Shown here one piece after another: positions 1-4,987 of a stretch of DNA of 5,614 bases. Both the position numbers and the translations under genes were made by a program. The DNA comes from Patescibacteria group bacterium (GTDB taxonomy: Bacteria > Patescibacteria > Paceibacteria > UBA6257 > 2-01-FULL-56-20), in assembly GCA_023484365.1 (NCBI GenBank), contig JAMDBA010000061.1, positions 1 to 5,614 of the forward strand. Reading direction: 5' to 3'. Every line of letters starts with the position of its first letter. The first letter of the stretch is position 1. The notes under the pieces were generated by a model. That model worked only from the letters and a program-made list of their open reading frames with translations. It was not told where the DNA came from and ran no database searches.

Positions 1-13
1 TAAAAAAGAATAA

Positions 14-44
14 ATAAGAAAAGCCCCCGACATTACGTCGGGGG
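14..44 (-). terminator. Rho-independent terminator of the patatin-like gene
   Basis: A perfect 8-bp stem (24-31 CCCCCGAC with 37-44 GTCGGGGG) encloses a 5-base loop. Read on the minus strand, the stem is followed by CTTTTCTTAT, a T-rich tail. It lies 11 bases past the stop codon of the patatin-like gene, so it most likely ends that transcript. Read on the plus strand the following bases (TAAATTTTTAA) are also fairly T-rich, so some bidirectional activity is possible. Confidence 0.88.
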
Positions 45-55
45 TAAATTTTTAA

Positions 56-1075
56 CTAAACGATTCCGTTTTCATTAAGTTGTTCCAGAGCGTCTTTATA
101 GCCAATCTCAATCGCCTTGGCGATATCCTCTTTTGAAAAAGTAAATGCCCTAATGGATGCCGGCAACTTTTTTGGATAAAGCGAAATGATGTTCAGGCGC
201 GTTTTATTGTAAAATCTGAATTTTATTTTTTCTTCTTCAAATATTTTGGAGATGGCGGCTTTCTGGTCGGCAGAGACTTGACCTATCACCTTCTCTTCCA
301 AACCATCAAGAACCTCAAGGTTCTTATTGATATTTTCGGCCCAATTAAACTCCATCACCTCAATTTTGTTCCGCGAAGAATCGCTAGAAAGAGTCAGTCC
401 CTCTCTCCAGTTTTTAACTTTCGGAGTAGGATTTGAATTGCTTGCCACTGGCGGCGCGTCGGTCCGCAAGACAAAAACCGTATTATAACCGGCTTTAGCG
501 GCAAGATAAACCGGCAAGGGAGCCGTCATTGCGCCGTCAAAGTATTTTTTACCGCTTATTTCAACCAGCGGGAAAAGCCCGGGAATAGAAGCAGAAGCTA
601 ACACCGCTTCTTTTAATATCTCCGGATCGGACGAAGTGTTGCTAAAAACCTCTTCGTACGCCGAGCCTAAGCGCGATACAACAACATCCAGCCTTATAGG
701 AGATCTTACAATCGCGTCGCCGTTTAAAGAATGTATCAGATTTGCAAGAGGCGCCGGATCAAAAAGCGAAGGTTCTTTAAAAAGCGCTATGCCGATCTTA
801 CTGCTGAGATTATAAATCTTTTTCCTTGAATCTATATCGTTGAGCCAGATATTTTTTAGAATACCCACAGCATTGGCAAAATCATCCTTACTAATGGTCT
901 TTATTGATTCGGCCAGCTTACTGCCGTTAAGGCTGCCGACGGACACCGCAATGAAATACGACGCAAGAATCCCGTTTTCAACCAAAGCTTGTAGTTGTCC
1001 GGCCTGAACGGCGCCCTTAGCGCCACCACCGGAGAAAATAAAGCAAACCTTACCTAAGTCTTTCTTAGCGTCCAC
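56..1075 (-). CDS. Patatin-like phospholipase / serine lipid acyl hydrolase
   Basis: The 339-residue product has the patatin layout, a Ser-Asp dyad hydrolase that cleaves acyl chains from lipids. The N-terminal strand leads into the oxyanion loop GGGAKG (residues 16-21). The nucleophile elbow is AVSVGSLNG with Ser45. The block ASASIPGLFP (about 160-169) and the motif DGA with catalytic Asp180 follow. No signal peptide or membrane helix is evident, so a cytoplasmic or peripheral membrane enzyme is expected. The elbow is unusual: the first glycine of the family G-x-S-x-G motif is Ala43. The start is GTG at 1075, chosen because a perfect AAAGGAGGT ribosome site lies five bases upstream and the protein then begins just before the first conserved strand. 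The gene stands alone with its own promoter and terminator, ends in TAG, and is divergent from the small gene at 1348. The substrate cannot be told from sequence. Confidence 0.95.
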   Translation of the reverse strand: MDAKKDLGKVCFIFSGGGAKGAVQAGQLQALVENGILASYFIAVSVGSLNGSKLAESIKTISKDDFANAVGILKNIWLNDIDSRKKIYNLSSKIGIALFKEPSLFDPAPLANLIHSLNGDAIVRSPIRLDVVVSRLGSAYEEVFSNTSSDPEILKEAVLASASIPGLFPLVEISGKKYFDGAMTAPLPVYLAAKAGYNTVFVLRTDAPPVASNSNPTPKVKNWREGLTLSSDSSRNKIEVMEFNWAENINKNLEVLDGLEEKVIGQVSADQKAAISKIFEEEKIKFRFYNKTRLNIISLYPKKLPASIRAFTFSKEDIAKAIEIGYKDALEQLNENGIV

Positions 1076-1080
1076 AGGAC

Positions 1081-1089
1081 ACCTCCTTT
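1081..1089 (-). promoter_or_regulatory. Shine-Dalgarno site fixing the GTG start of the patatin-like gene
   Basis: Minus-strand AAAGGAGGT (complement of 1081-1089) is a full match to the anti-Shine-Dalgarno sequence. It sits five bases before the GTG at 1075-1073, which settles that start codon despite the non-ATG codon. Confidence 0.9.
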
Positions 1090-1117
1090 TAATATTTAAA
1101 TGTTAATTGCTATTTTA

Positions 1118-1147
1118 AACATACATATAAAATCAATCGTCTGTCAA
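1118..1147 (-). promoter_or_regulatory. Probable sigma-70 promoter of the patatin-like gene
   Basis: On the minus strand a consensus -35 TTGACA (1147-1142) is followed after 18 bases by TATGTT (1123-1118), a four-of-six match to the -10 box. Transcription would start near 1111 and give a leader of about 35 bases carrying the ribosome site. The -35 is strong; the exact -10 is less certain because the region is AT-rich. Confidence 0.55.
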
Positions 1148-1285
1148 ACTAATTAATTAACTCATGCCAGTATTTCGCTATCCGCCTTTTCAATAGAAGC
1201 ATTGCTTCAGCAATAAACCCTTATTCGCTCGTTATTATTAATTTATCAGAAAATTAAGTTTGATTTAAAAATACGAGAGATAAAC
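1148..1285. other. AT-rich intergenic spacer between divergent promoters
   Basis: This stretch separates the -35 boxes of the patatin-like gene and the 52-residue gene. I see no supported ORF and no tRNA-like fold. The only structure is a pair of mutually exclusive 5-bp hairpins around 1196-1214 (GAAGC-ATT-GCTTC, or ATTGC-TTCA-GCAAT). They are short and lack a T tail, so neither is called a terminator. Regulator sites could lie here, but none is recognisable. Confidence 0.5.
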
Positions 1286-1314
1286 TTGACAATCTTAATA
1301 TTTTATGCTAACAT
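1286..1314 (+). promoter_or_regulatory. Strong extended -10 promoter of the 52-residue gene
   Basis: A consensus -35 TTGACA (1286-1291) is followed by a 17-base spacer and TAACAT (1309-1314). TGC stands directly before the -10 box (1306-1308), which is the extended -10 TGn element. Transcription would start about 1321 and leave a leader of about 27 bases with the ribosome site. Confidence 0.75.
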
Positions 1315-1336
1315 TATAAAATAGCTATTTAAAAAC

Positions 1337-1343
1337 AAGGAGG
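1337..1343 (+). promoter_or_regulatory. Shine-Dalgarno site of the 52-residue gene
   Basis: AAGGAGG is a seven-base match to the anti-Shine-Dalgarno, four bases before the ATG at 1348. With the promoter upstream and the terminator downstream, it is the main argument that this short frame is translated. Confidence 0.85.
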
Positions 1344-1347
1344 CAAA

Positions 1348-1506
1348 ATGATCGGAAATATCCTGATGTACGTGTTTCTCGGCAGCGGCTTAGTCAGCGC
1401 GATGACGGTAGACTCGAAAAAACGCCTTTTTCATACAGCGTATAGGGTGTCTATAAAAATCGCCGCCTTGGCATTCGCCGCAGGATTGTTTATCTGGTTC
1501 AAATAG
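1348..1506 (+). CDS. Unrecognised 52-residue small membrane protein
   Basis: This short frame begins MIGNILMYVFLG and ends GLFIWFK before TAG. It has two hydrophobic stretches, about residues 3-19 and 36-51. They are joined by a polar, basic link (TVDSKKRLFHTAYR, about 20-33). By the positive-inside rule this would be a helical hairpin with its loop in the cytoplasm. The gene is flanked by an extended -10 promoter, an AAGGAGG ribosome site four bases before the ATG, and a perfect 12-bp terminator stem five bases past the stop, so it is a complete single-gene unit. It is convergent with ftsX and divergent from the patatin-like gene. I do not recognise the family. A small membrane regulator, a membrane-active toxin or a membrane-complex subunit are all possible. 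That it is a gene is well supported; its function is unknown. Confidence 0.82.
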   Translation: MIGNILMYVFLGSGLVSAMTVDSKKRLFHTAYRVSIKIAALAFAAGLFIWFK

Positions 1507-1511
1507 TAAAT

Positions 1512-1552
1512 CCCCGCTTCTTCACTGAAGAAGCGGGGTATTTTTTATTTTG
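1512..1552 (+). terminator. Strong Rho-independent terminator of the 52-residue gene
   Basis: A perfect 12-bp stem, CCCCGCTTCTTC (1512-1523) with GAAGAAGCGGGG (1527-1538), closes a three-base ACT loop and is followed by TATTTTTTATTTT. It lies five bases after the TAG. It could also catch ftsX transcripts coming the other way, but the minus-strand tail (ATTTACTATTT) is weaker. Confidence 0.95.
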
Positions 1553-1617
1553 ATTAAAAAAACTAATTTTACATACGCAAAAACAATAACGCCAAGTTTA
1601 TAATCAACTGCTAAATT

Positions 1618-2526
1618 CTAATTTTTTAGATATCTTTGAACGGCAATCAAACTTGAAAGGCCGCCGATGAAAATCCCGAAAAGCAACTGATAAAGAGCAA
1701 GAGGAATAATATTGGAATAAAAATAGCCGATTAAATTAAGCCCTGGGATAAAATTTAAAAGATAAGGCGAGATAAAATAAATAAATGGCCAAGCAACCAC
1801 GATACTCGCCACAGCGGCAATAACGCCGCAAATTATTCCCTCAACAACATACGGTCCCCTTACCAAGATATTAGAAGCTCCGACTAAACGCATAATATTA
1901 ATTTCGTCGCGATTTGAATAAATAGCCAAACGAACAGTGTTGAAAGCAACCGCAATAGCAATTAGCGCTAAAATCAACGTCAACAACAAACCCAAACGCG
2001 AAATAGTACTAATGATGCCTCTCAATCTATCAATTATCGTTTGATTTTTGGCATAACTGACGGTATCAATATATGAAGCGATATTAGGATTATTCAGATA
2101 ATCGGCTATTGAAGCGTATTGCGAAGGATTTTGAGCTTTAATATTCAATGACGCCTCCAACGGATTGCTGCTTACTTCGTTTAGCGCTTGAATAATCGTC
2201 TGATCGTTTTGGTGAAGCGCTTTAAAATTCGCCAGCGCCTGATCGCGAGAAACGTAGTCTATATTTTTAACTTCCGGCAAACTGCTTAACGCCTGTTTAA
2301 TGTTTAGAATTTCGTCTTCGGGAGTAGAAGATTTAAAATAAGCGCTGATATCTATTTTGTCCTGGATTGAATTTATCGCCCCTTGAGTAATAACCTGAAA
2401 AATAATCAAGCTATGAAAAACAAAAAGGGCTAAAACCATAACGATAATCGTGGTAATTGAAAGCCAGCTGTTACGCTGAAAATTTTTGAAACCGTAATAA
2501 ATAATTCTTGAAATTACTGTAAACAT
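1618..2526 (-). CDS. ftsX: Cell-division protein FtsX, permease-like subunit of FtsEX
   Basis: FtsX is the membrane partner of the ATPase FtsE; the complex relays division-site signals to peptidoglycan hydrolases outside the membrane. The 302-residue product shows the full family plan. A short cytoplasmic N-terminus precedes TM1 (about 22-46). An extracytoplasmic domain (about 50-170) contains the typical ISAYF strand (60-64), SRDQAL and NPLEASL segments. TM2 (about 178-199) runs into the hallmark segment around NTVRLAIYSNRDEINIMRLVGAS (196-218), and TM3 (about 227-252) and TM4 (about 273-296) follow. The ATG directly abuts the TAA of ftsE, with no good ribosome site of its own (only AAGGA about 17 bases upstream), so translational coupling to ftsE is likely. 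No M23, CHAP or NlpC/P60 hydrolase partner is encoded in this window; the next gene downstream is the convergent 52-residue frame. Confidence 0.97.
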   Translation of the reverse strand: MFTVISRIIYYGFKNFQRNSWLSITTIIVMVLALFVFHSLIIFQVITQGAINSIQDKIDISAYFKSSTPEDEILNIKQALSSLPEVKNIDYVSRDQALANFKALHQNDQTIIQALNEVSSNPLEASLNIKAQNPSQYASIADYLNNPNIASYIDTVSYAKNQTIIDRLRGIISTISRLGLLLTLILALIAIAVAFNTVRLAIYSNRDEINIMRLVGASNILVRGPYVVEGIICGVIAAVASIVVAWPFIYFISPYLLNFIPGLNLIGYFYSNIIPLALYQLLFGIFIGGLSSLIAVQRYLKN

Positions 2527-3210
2527 TTAAACTAAAATATATTTTCCTTGGGCTTCGTCCCGAATCACCAGACCGTTTTCCAAAGTAATAACCCGCCGCT
2601 CCAATTTATTAATTATTTCCTTGTCATGCGTGGCTAAAATTATTGTCGTGCCCAGCTCATTAATTTTCAAAAGCAGCTTAATAATTTCCCACGTGTTAAA
2701 CGGATCTAAGTTTCCAGTCGGTTCATCGGCAATAATAAGTTCAGGTCGGTTAATTAGAGCTCTGGCAATGGCAATTCTTTGTTTTTCTCCGCCGGAAAGT
2801 TCGCTTGGGAAATTTACTCCGCGAGCGGATAAACCAACCATATCCAATACCTGAGGAACGAGCTCGTTTATTTCGCTTTGAGGCCGACCGGCAACTTCCA
2901 GCGCGAAAGCGATATTTTCAGCCGCTGTTTTATTTGGCAAGAGACGAAAATCCTGAAATATTGTGCCGATATGGCGGCGAAAAGCCGGCAGCTCGCTGTT
3001 TTTCATTTTATTGATTTCGTAACTATTGAAATAAACCCTCCCTTTAGTTGGTTTCTCTTCGCCGATTAAAAGCTTTATGGCGGTTGATTTGCCCGCGCCG
3101 GACCTGCCGACAAGCGAAACAAACTCGCCCTTCTCAATCTTAAAAGTCACCTCTCTTAAGGCGGCGGCGTCACGACTGTAAATTTTAGAAACATTCTGAA
3201 AATTAATCAT
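2527..3210 (-). CDS. ftsE: Cell-division ATP-binding protein FtsE
   Basis: FtsE is the cytoplasmic ABC ATPase that powers FtsX. All ABC motifs are intact in 227 residues, the normal length: Walker A GRSGAGKST (35-43), Q-loop Gln86, signature LSGGEKQR (138-145), Walker B LIIADEP with Glu163, D-loop Asp169 and switch His195 (ATHD). The block FQDFRLLP followed by TAAENIAFALEV (about 85-106) separates FtsE from the LolD/MacB relatives it otherwise resembles. The final TAA is directly followed by the ATG of ftsX, so the two form an operon. There is no Shine-Dalgarno before the ATG at 3210; instead a strong extended -10 box ends eight bases before it, which predicts a leaderless or nearly leaderless mRNA. 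The DNase I-like gene upstream ends 65 bases away on the same strand, so read-through may add to expression. Confidence 0.98.
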   Translation of the reverse strand: MINFQNVSKIYSRDAAALREVTFKIEKGEFVSLVGRSGAGKSTAIKLLIGEEKPTKGRVYFNSYEINKMKNSELPAFRRHIGTIFQDFRLLPNKTAAENIAFALEVAGRPQSEINELVPQVLDMVGLSARGVNFPSELSGGEKQRIAIARALINRPELIIADEPTGNLDPFNTWEIIKLLLKINELGTTIILATHDKEIINKLERRVITLENGLVIRDEAQGKYILV

Positions 3211-3218
3211 TCTAATCT

Positions 3219-3247
3219 TTTATACCATAAAAAATAAAAAAATGAAA
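3219..3247 (-). promoter_or_regulatory. Extended -10 promoter of ftsEX, predicting a leaderless mRNA
   Basis: On the minus strand TGG TATAAA (3227-3219) is an extended -10 element with five of six matches to the core. A weak -35-like TTTCAT (3247-3242) lies 17 bases upstream. The start point, about seven bases past the box, falls at 3212 or 3211, one or two bases before the ftsE ATG at 3210. No Shine-Dalgarno sequence lies in the intervening bases. Confidence 0.65.
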
Positions 3248-3275
3248 CTCCCCGCCATTTAGGTTAGGTTTTTAA

Positions 3276-4064
3276 TTAATTAAATTCCAAATAAAGCGGC
3301 GAGTGATCCGAGACAACATCAGGCAAAACCTCAAATCTCACAACGTTCACATCGGGAGAAATTAAAATATAATCGGCAAAATTTGGCTCGGAAGGATCGT
3401 CAAAATGCCGGTAAAGAATCGTCCGCGTGGACGGAATCTTATTTTTATCAATCAAATTAATCATCCCCTTATTTAAAATCTTCATTGATTTTGTCTCTGG
3501 CAAAAGATTGAAATCGCCGCATAAAATTTTTTTGCCCCTTATTTTGTTTAAAAAATCCTTAACGCGGTTTGATTGGCTGATTCGTTCCGGCGTGTCGGTT
3601 TTCGGGCCGCCGTTCCAAAGGCCGTGAAAATTAGCTATCGTCAATTTTTCGGGAATGCTCAGTTCCAAATACTGGATTTTCCGGCTGGAAATAACGACGC
3701 TTCCGGTTTCTTTCGGCTTAATAGGCTTATAAACGACAAAGTCAGAAATTTCTTTTATGGGCAAATTTCTCCTCACGAAAATCGCTAAACTCTGACGGTA
3801 AGGGTTATCATCAAAATAAGCGAAAGAACCCTCAAAATCGGTTAAAACACCCGATATTTTATTGAATAAATCTCCATGAACGTGCTCGTCGGGATGCCGC
3901 CTATCTAGCCCTTTTTGATCAGCGTCAAAAATTTCCTGCAGGCAAAAAATATCCGCTTTGTCCGAGTGTTGGCGGAAAAAATTCATCAGCGGATAAAGCG
4001 CTCTGCCGCCCCAGCTGTTTAACGAAATCAGCCTTATATTTTTTGGCTTTTTATTTTTCAACAT
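3276..4064 (-). CDS. Endonuclease/exonuclease/phosphatase (DNase I-like, EEP) family protein
   Basis: The 262-residue product carries the conserved metal-dependent EEP active site in the usual order. It has Asn16 in the ISLNSWGG strand, Glu44 in CLQEIF, His147 in NFHGLW, Asp184 and Asn186 in GDFN, Asp231 in FADYIL, and Asp253-His254 in SDHSPL at the C-terminus. The family hydrolyses phosphodiester or phosphomonoester bonds in DNA, RNA, phosphoinositides or sphingomyelin. The substrate here cannot be assigned. There is no signal peptide or membrane helix, so a cytoplasmic enzyme is expected. The ATG at 4064 starts the protein eight residues before the first core strand. AAGG lies only two bases from it, too close to work as a ribosome site, and a promoter box ends nine bases upstream, so a leaderless start is likely. 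The mazG-like gene ends 25 bases upstream on the same strand. Confidence 0.93.
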   Translation of the reverse strand: MLKNKKPKNIRLISLNSWGGRALYPLMNFFRQHSDKADIFCLQEIFDADQKGLDRRHPDEHVHGDLFNKISGVLTDFEGSFAYFDDNPYRQSLAIFVRRNLPIKEISDFVVYKPIKPKETGSVVISSRKIQYLELSIPEKLTIANFHGLWNGGPKTDTPERISQSNRVKDFLNKIRGKKILCGDFNLLPETKSMKILNKGMINLIDKNKIPSTRTILYRHFDDPSEPNFADYILISPDVNVVRFEVLPDVVSDHSPLYLEFN

Positions 4065-4073
4065 AACCTTAAA

Positions 4074-4103
4074 AGTATATCAATAATCCTTACGACTCCT
4101 CAA
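4074..4103 (-). promoter_or_regulatory. Internal extended -10 promoter of the DNase I-like gene
   Basis: On the minus strand TTGAGG (4103-4098) is followed by an 18-base spacer and TATACT (4079-4074), five of six matches, preceded by TGA (4082-4080), an extended -10 element. The -35 lies within the last codons of the mazG-like gene. The predicted start near 4067 is about three bases before the ATG at 4064, giving an almost leaderless transcript. Confidence 0.65.
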
Positions 4104-4425
4104 GGATAATTTTTTTCTTAAACACCCCCCTTTCGTTCGCCTTTTTCTTCCTAAACGCCTCAACCTCTACTTCGTTAAAATTTTTATAAGCGCATATCGC
4201 GCCAATCACCTCGTAAATATCCGCTATTTCTTCAATCGTCCCGCTTTCCAGAAATTCTTTTGTTTCTTCCAGCAACTTTTCTTTAAGCTTTTCCCAGTAT
4301 TCCTTGTCGCTGGCAATATGGACGATCGGCGCCCCGCCCTTGCTTTTTATGTAATCCGGAATTTTATCCCTGACTAATTTGTTGTATTCCATAATTTTAT
4401 TTACCGTGGCACTTTTATTACTCAT
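4090..4425 (-). CDS. MazG-like / phosphoribosyl-ATP pyrophosphohydrolase-like nucleotide pyrophosphatase
   Basis: The product (111 residues from the first ATG) belongs to the all-alpha NTP pyrophosphatase group. It has the subfamily opening YNKLVRDKIP (14-23) and the metal-binding pattern E-E-x-x-E (Glu53, Glu54, Glu57) followed by E-x-x-D (Glu66, Asp69) on the next helix. Such enzymes release pyrophosphate from non-canonical or signalling nucleotides; the substrate is not predictable here. Two starts are possible: ATG 4425, or ATG 4392 (MEYNKLVRDKIP), where relatives usually begin. Neither has a good Shine-Dalgarno. A 6-bp hairpin ends two bases before the first ATG, so the shorter 100-residue form deserves weight. 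It is the first gene of the minus-strand run and diverges from the gene at 4525. There is no sign of a MazF-type toxin or of histidine-pathway neighbours. Confidence 0.9.
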   Translation of the reverse strand: MSNKSATVNKIMEYNKLVRDKIPDYIKSKGGAPIVHIASDKEYWEKLKEKLLEETKEFLESGTIEEIADIYEVIGAICAYKNFNEVEVEAFRKKKANERGVFKKKIILEES

Positions 4426-4427
4426 CC

Positions 4428-4445
4428 CGCGACAAAAACGTCGCG
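4428..4445 (-). promoter_or_regulatory. Hairpin in the leader of the mazG-like gene
   Basis: CGCGAC (4428-4433) pairs with GTCGCG (4440-4445) around a six-base loop, AAAAAC on the plus strand and GTTTTT in the minus-strand transcript. In the mazG-like mRNA the stem ends two bases before the ATG at 4425. It lacks a T tail, so it is not a normal terminator. It leaves no room for a ribosome site at that ATG, so it could shield it or simply mark 4392 as the true start. Confidence 0.5.
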
Positions 4446-4455
4446 CGGATTATTA

Positions 4456-4487
4456 TTGACTTTCCCTTATCTATTTGTAAATATACT
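4456..4487 (+). promoter_or_regulatory. Probable promoter of the deoxyribosyltransferase-like gene
   Basis: TTGACT (4456-4461, five of six matches to -35) is followed by TAAATA (4478-4483) after 16 bases or by the better TATACT (4482-4487) after 20 bases. Transcription would start about 4490-4494 and give a leader of about 30-35 bases with an AGGAG ribosome site. The spacing is not ideal in either reading, so the promoter may depend on an activator. Confidence 0.5.
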
Positions 4488-4508
4488 CTTAGAACCTAAA
4501 ATCCACAA
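4480..4508 (-). promoter_or_regulatory. Possible promoter of the mazG-like gene
   Basis: On the minus strand TTGTGG (4508-4503, three of six matches) is followed after exactly 17 bases by TATATT (4485-4480, five of six). Transcription would start about 4473, 48 bases before the ATG at 4425. Its -10 core overlaps the -10 core of the opposing plus-strand promoter, so the two would compete for polymerase. Confidence 0.4.
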
Positions 4509-4510
4509 TA

Positions 4511-4518
4511 AGAGGAGA
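4511..4518 (+). promoter_or_regulatory. Shine-Dalgarno site fixing the start at 4525
   Basis: AGAGGAGA, with AGGAG at 4513-4517, is seven bases before the ATG at 4525. It supports this start over the in-frame TTG at 4456, which lies inside the -35 box. Confidence 0.85.
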
Positions 4519-4524
4519 AAGTCA

Positions 4525-4944
4525 ATGCCGAAACGGCTTTATTTCGGTCATCCAGTAAACACCTACAATACTAATTTGGAGTCTTGTCTATTACAACTGA
4601 TTTCTGAAGCATTTCCCGATTGGGAGATTGAAAATCCTAATCAGAAATGTCATCAAGAAGGATACGCTCGCTGGAAGGAAATAACTGGCAATGGAATGGA
4701 TTATTTTATAAAACAAGTCCTTCCAAGCTGCCGAGGCGGGATCTTTCTTCCGTTTCGTGACGGCGCATTAGGCGCTGGAACGTATAAGGAAGCAAAGTTC
4801 TACGCCAATCAAGGATGTCCCGTTTGGGTGATCGTCCCTGATGGCGCCATCATATCCCTAGACTTGTCAGTTATCCAGCCACTTACCGTAGAAGAAACGC
4901 GGTCTCGAATCAAAACATCTTCTGGTGAAACGGCTCCATACTAA
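4525..4944 (+). CDS. Nucleoside 2-deoxyribosyltransferase-like / SLOG-like Rossmann protein
   Basis: The 139-residue product starts KRLYFGHPVNTYNT, a strand plus glycine turn like the nucleotide-binding start of deoxyribosyltransferase-type Rossmann proteins. Near the C-terminus LPFRDGALGAGTYKEAKFYA (75-94), followed by GCPVWVI, matches the layout of the nucleoside 2-deoxyribosyltransferase signature. There a D...GT..E helix is followed by a G-x-PV strand, and Glu89 would be the nucleophile. The middle has conserved-looking aromatic and polar residues (ENPN 36-39, HQEGY 43-47, MDYF 58-61). Enzymes of this fold cleave or transfer N-glycosidic bonds of nucleosides or nucleotides; SLOG relatives make or bind nucleotide signals. 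Known members would act in the cytoplasm. The exact family is not recognised and the assignment rests on motif layout only. The gene has its own promoter, ribosome site and terminator and diverges from the mazG-like gene. Confidence 0.88.
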   Translation: MPKRLYFGHPVNTYNTNLESCLLQLISEAFPDWEIENPNQKCHQEGYARWKEITGNGMDYFIKQVLPSCRGGIFLPFRDGALGAGTYKEAKFYANQGCPVWVIVPDGAIISLDLSVIQPLTVEETRSRIKTSSGETAPY

Positions 4945-4957
4945 TTTATACCCATGT

Positions 4958-4987
4958 AACCAGCCATTTAATTGGCTGGTTTTTTTA
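4958..4987 (+). terminator. Rho-independent terminator of the deoxyribosyltransferase-like gene
   Basis: A perfect 9-bp stem, AACCAGCCA (4958-4966) with TGGCTGGTT (4973-4981), has a six-base loop and runs into a T tract ending near 4986. It is 13 bases past the stop. On the minus strand the bases after the stem (ACATGGGTAT) are not T-rich, so it should act only on plus-strand transcripts. Confidence 0.92.

Larger units (their letters stand above)
4455..4526. repeat. Exact 10-bp inverted repeat bracketing the divergent promoter region
   Basis: ATTGACTTTC (4455-4464) recurs in exact reverse complement as GAAAGTCAAT (4517-4526). The match continues imperfectly inward to a shared TTAT/ATAA after a short gap. 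The left arm contains the -35 box of the plus-strand gene; the right arm overlaps the end of its ribosome site and the first two bases of its ATG. Arm centres are 62 bp apart, close to six helical turns. Confidence 0.75.

Noticed and set aside
1196..1214. Small hairpins in the spacer upstream of the 52-residue gene
   Set aside because: The stems are only five base pairs, mutually exclusive and without a T tail; they are easily expected by chance.
2621..3069. Three plus-strand ORFs of 63-77 codons within ftsE
   Set aside because: They lie antisense to a fully conserved ftsE, have no ribosome sites or recognisable motifs, and are shadow frames.
3240..3275. Possible terminator between the DNase I-like gene and ftsE
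   Set aside because: A minus-strand T tract is present, but the preceding GC-rich bases form no convincing stem, so read-through into ftsE remains possible.
3271..3284. 14-bp palindrome TTTAATTAATTAAA over the stop codon of the DNase I-like gene
   Set aside because: It is pure A/T in an AT-rich genome, forms no stable hairpin and has no second copy suggesting a binding site. A related AATTAATTAA run near 1151 looks like the same composition effect.
3427..3788. Two plus-strand ORFs within the DNase I-like gene
   Set aside because: They are antisense to an intact gene with all its active-site motifs and show no independent evidence.
4456..4524. N-terminal extension of the deoxyribosyltransferase-like protein from TTG 4456
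   Set aside because: The TTG is part of the probable -35 box, there is no ribosome site before it, and the AGGAG site points to ATG 4525.
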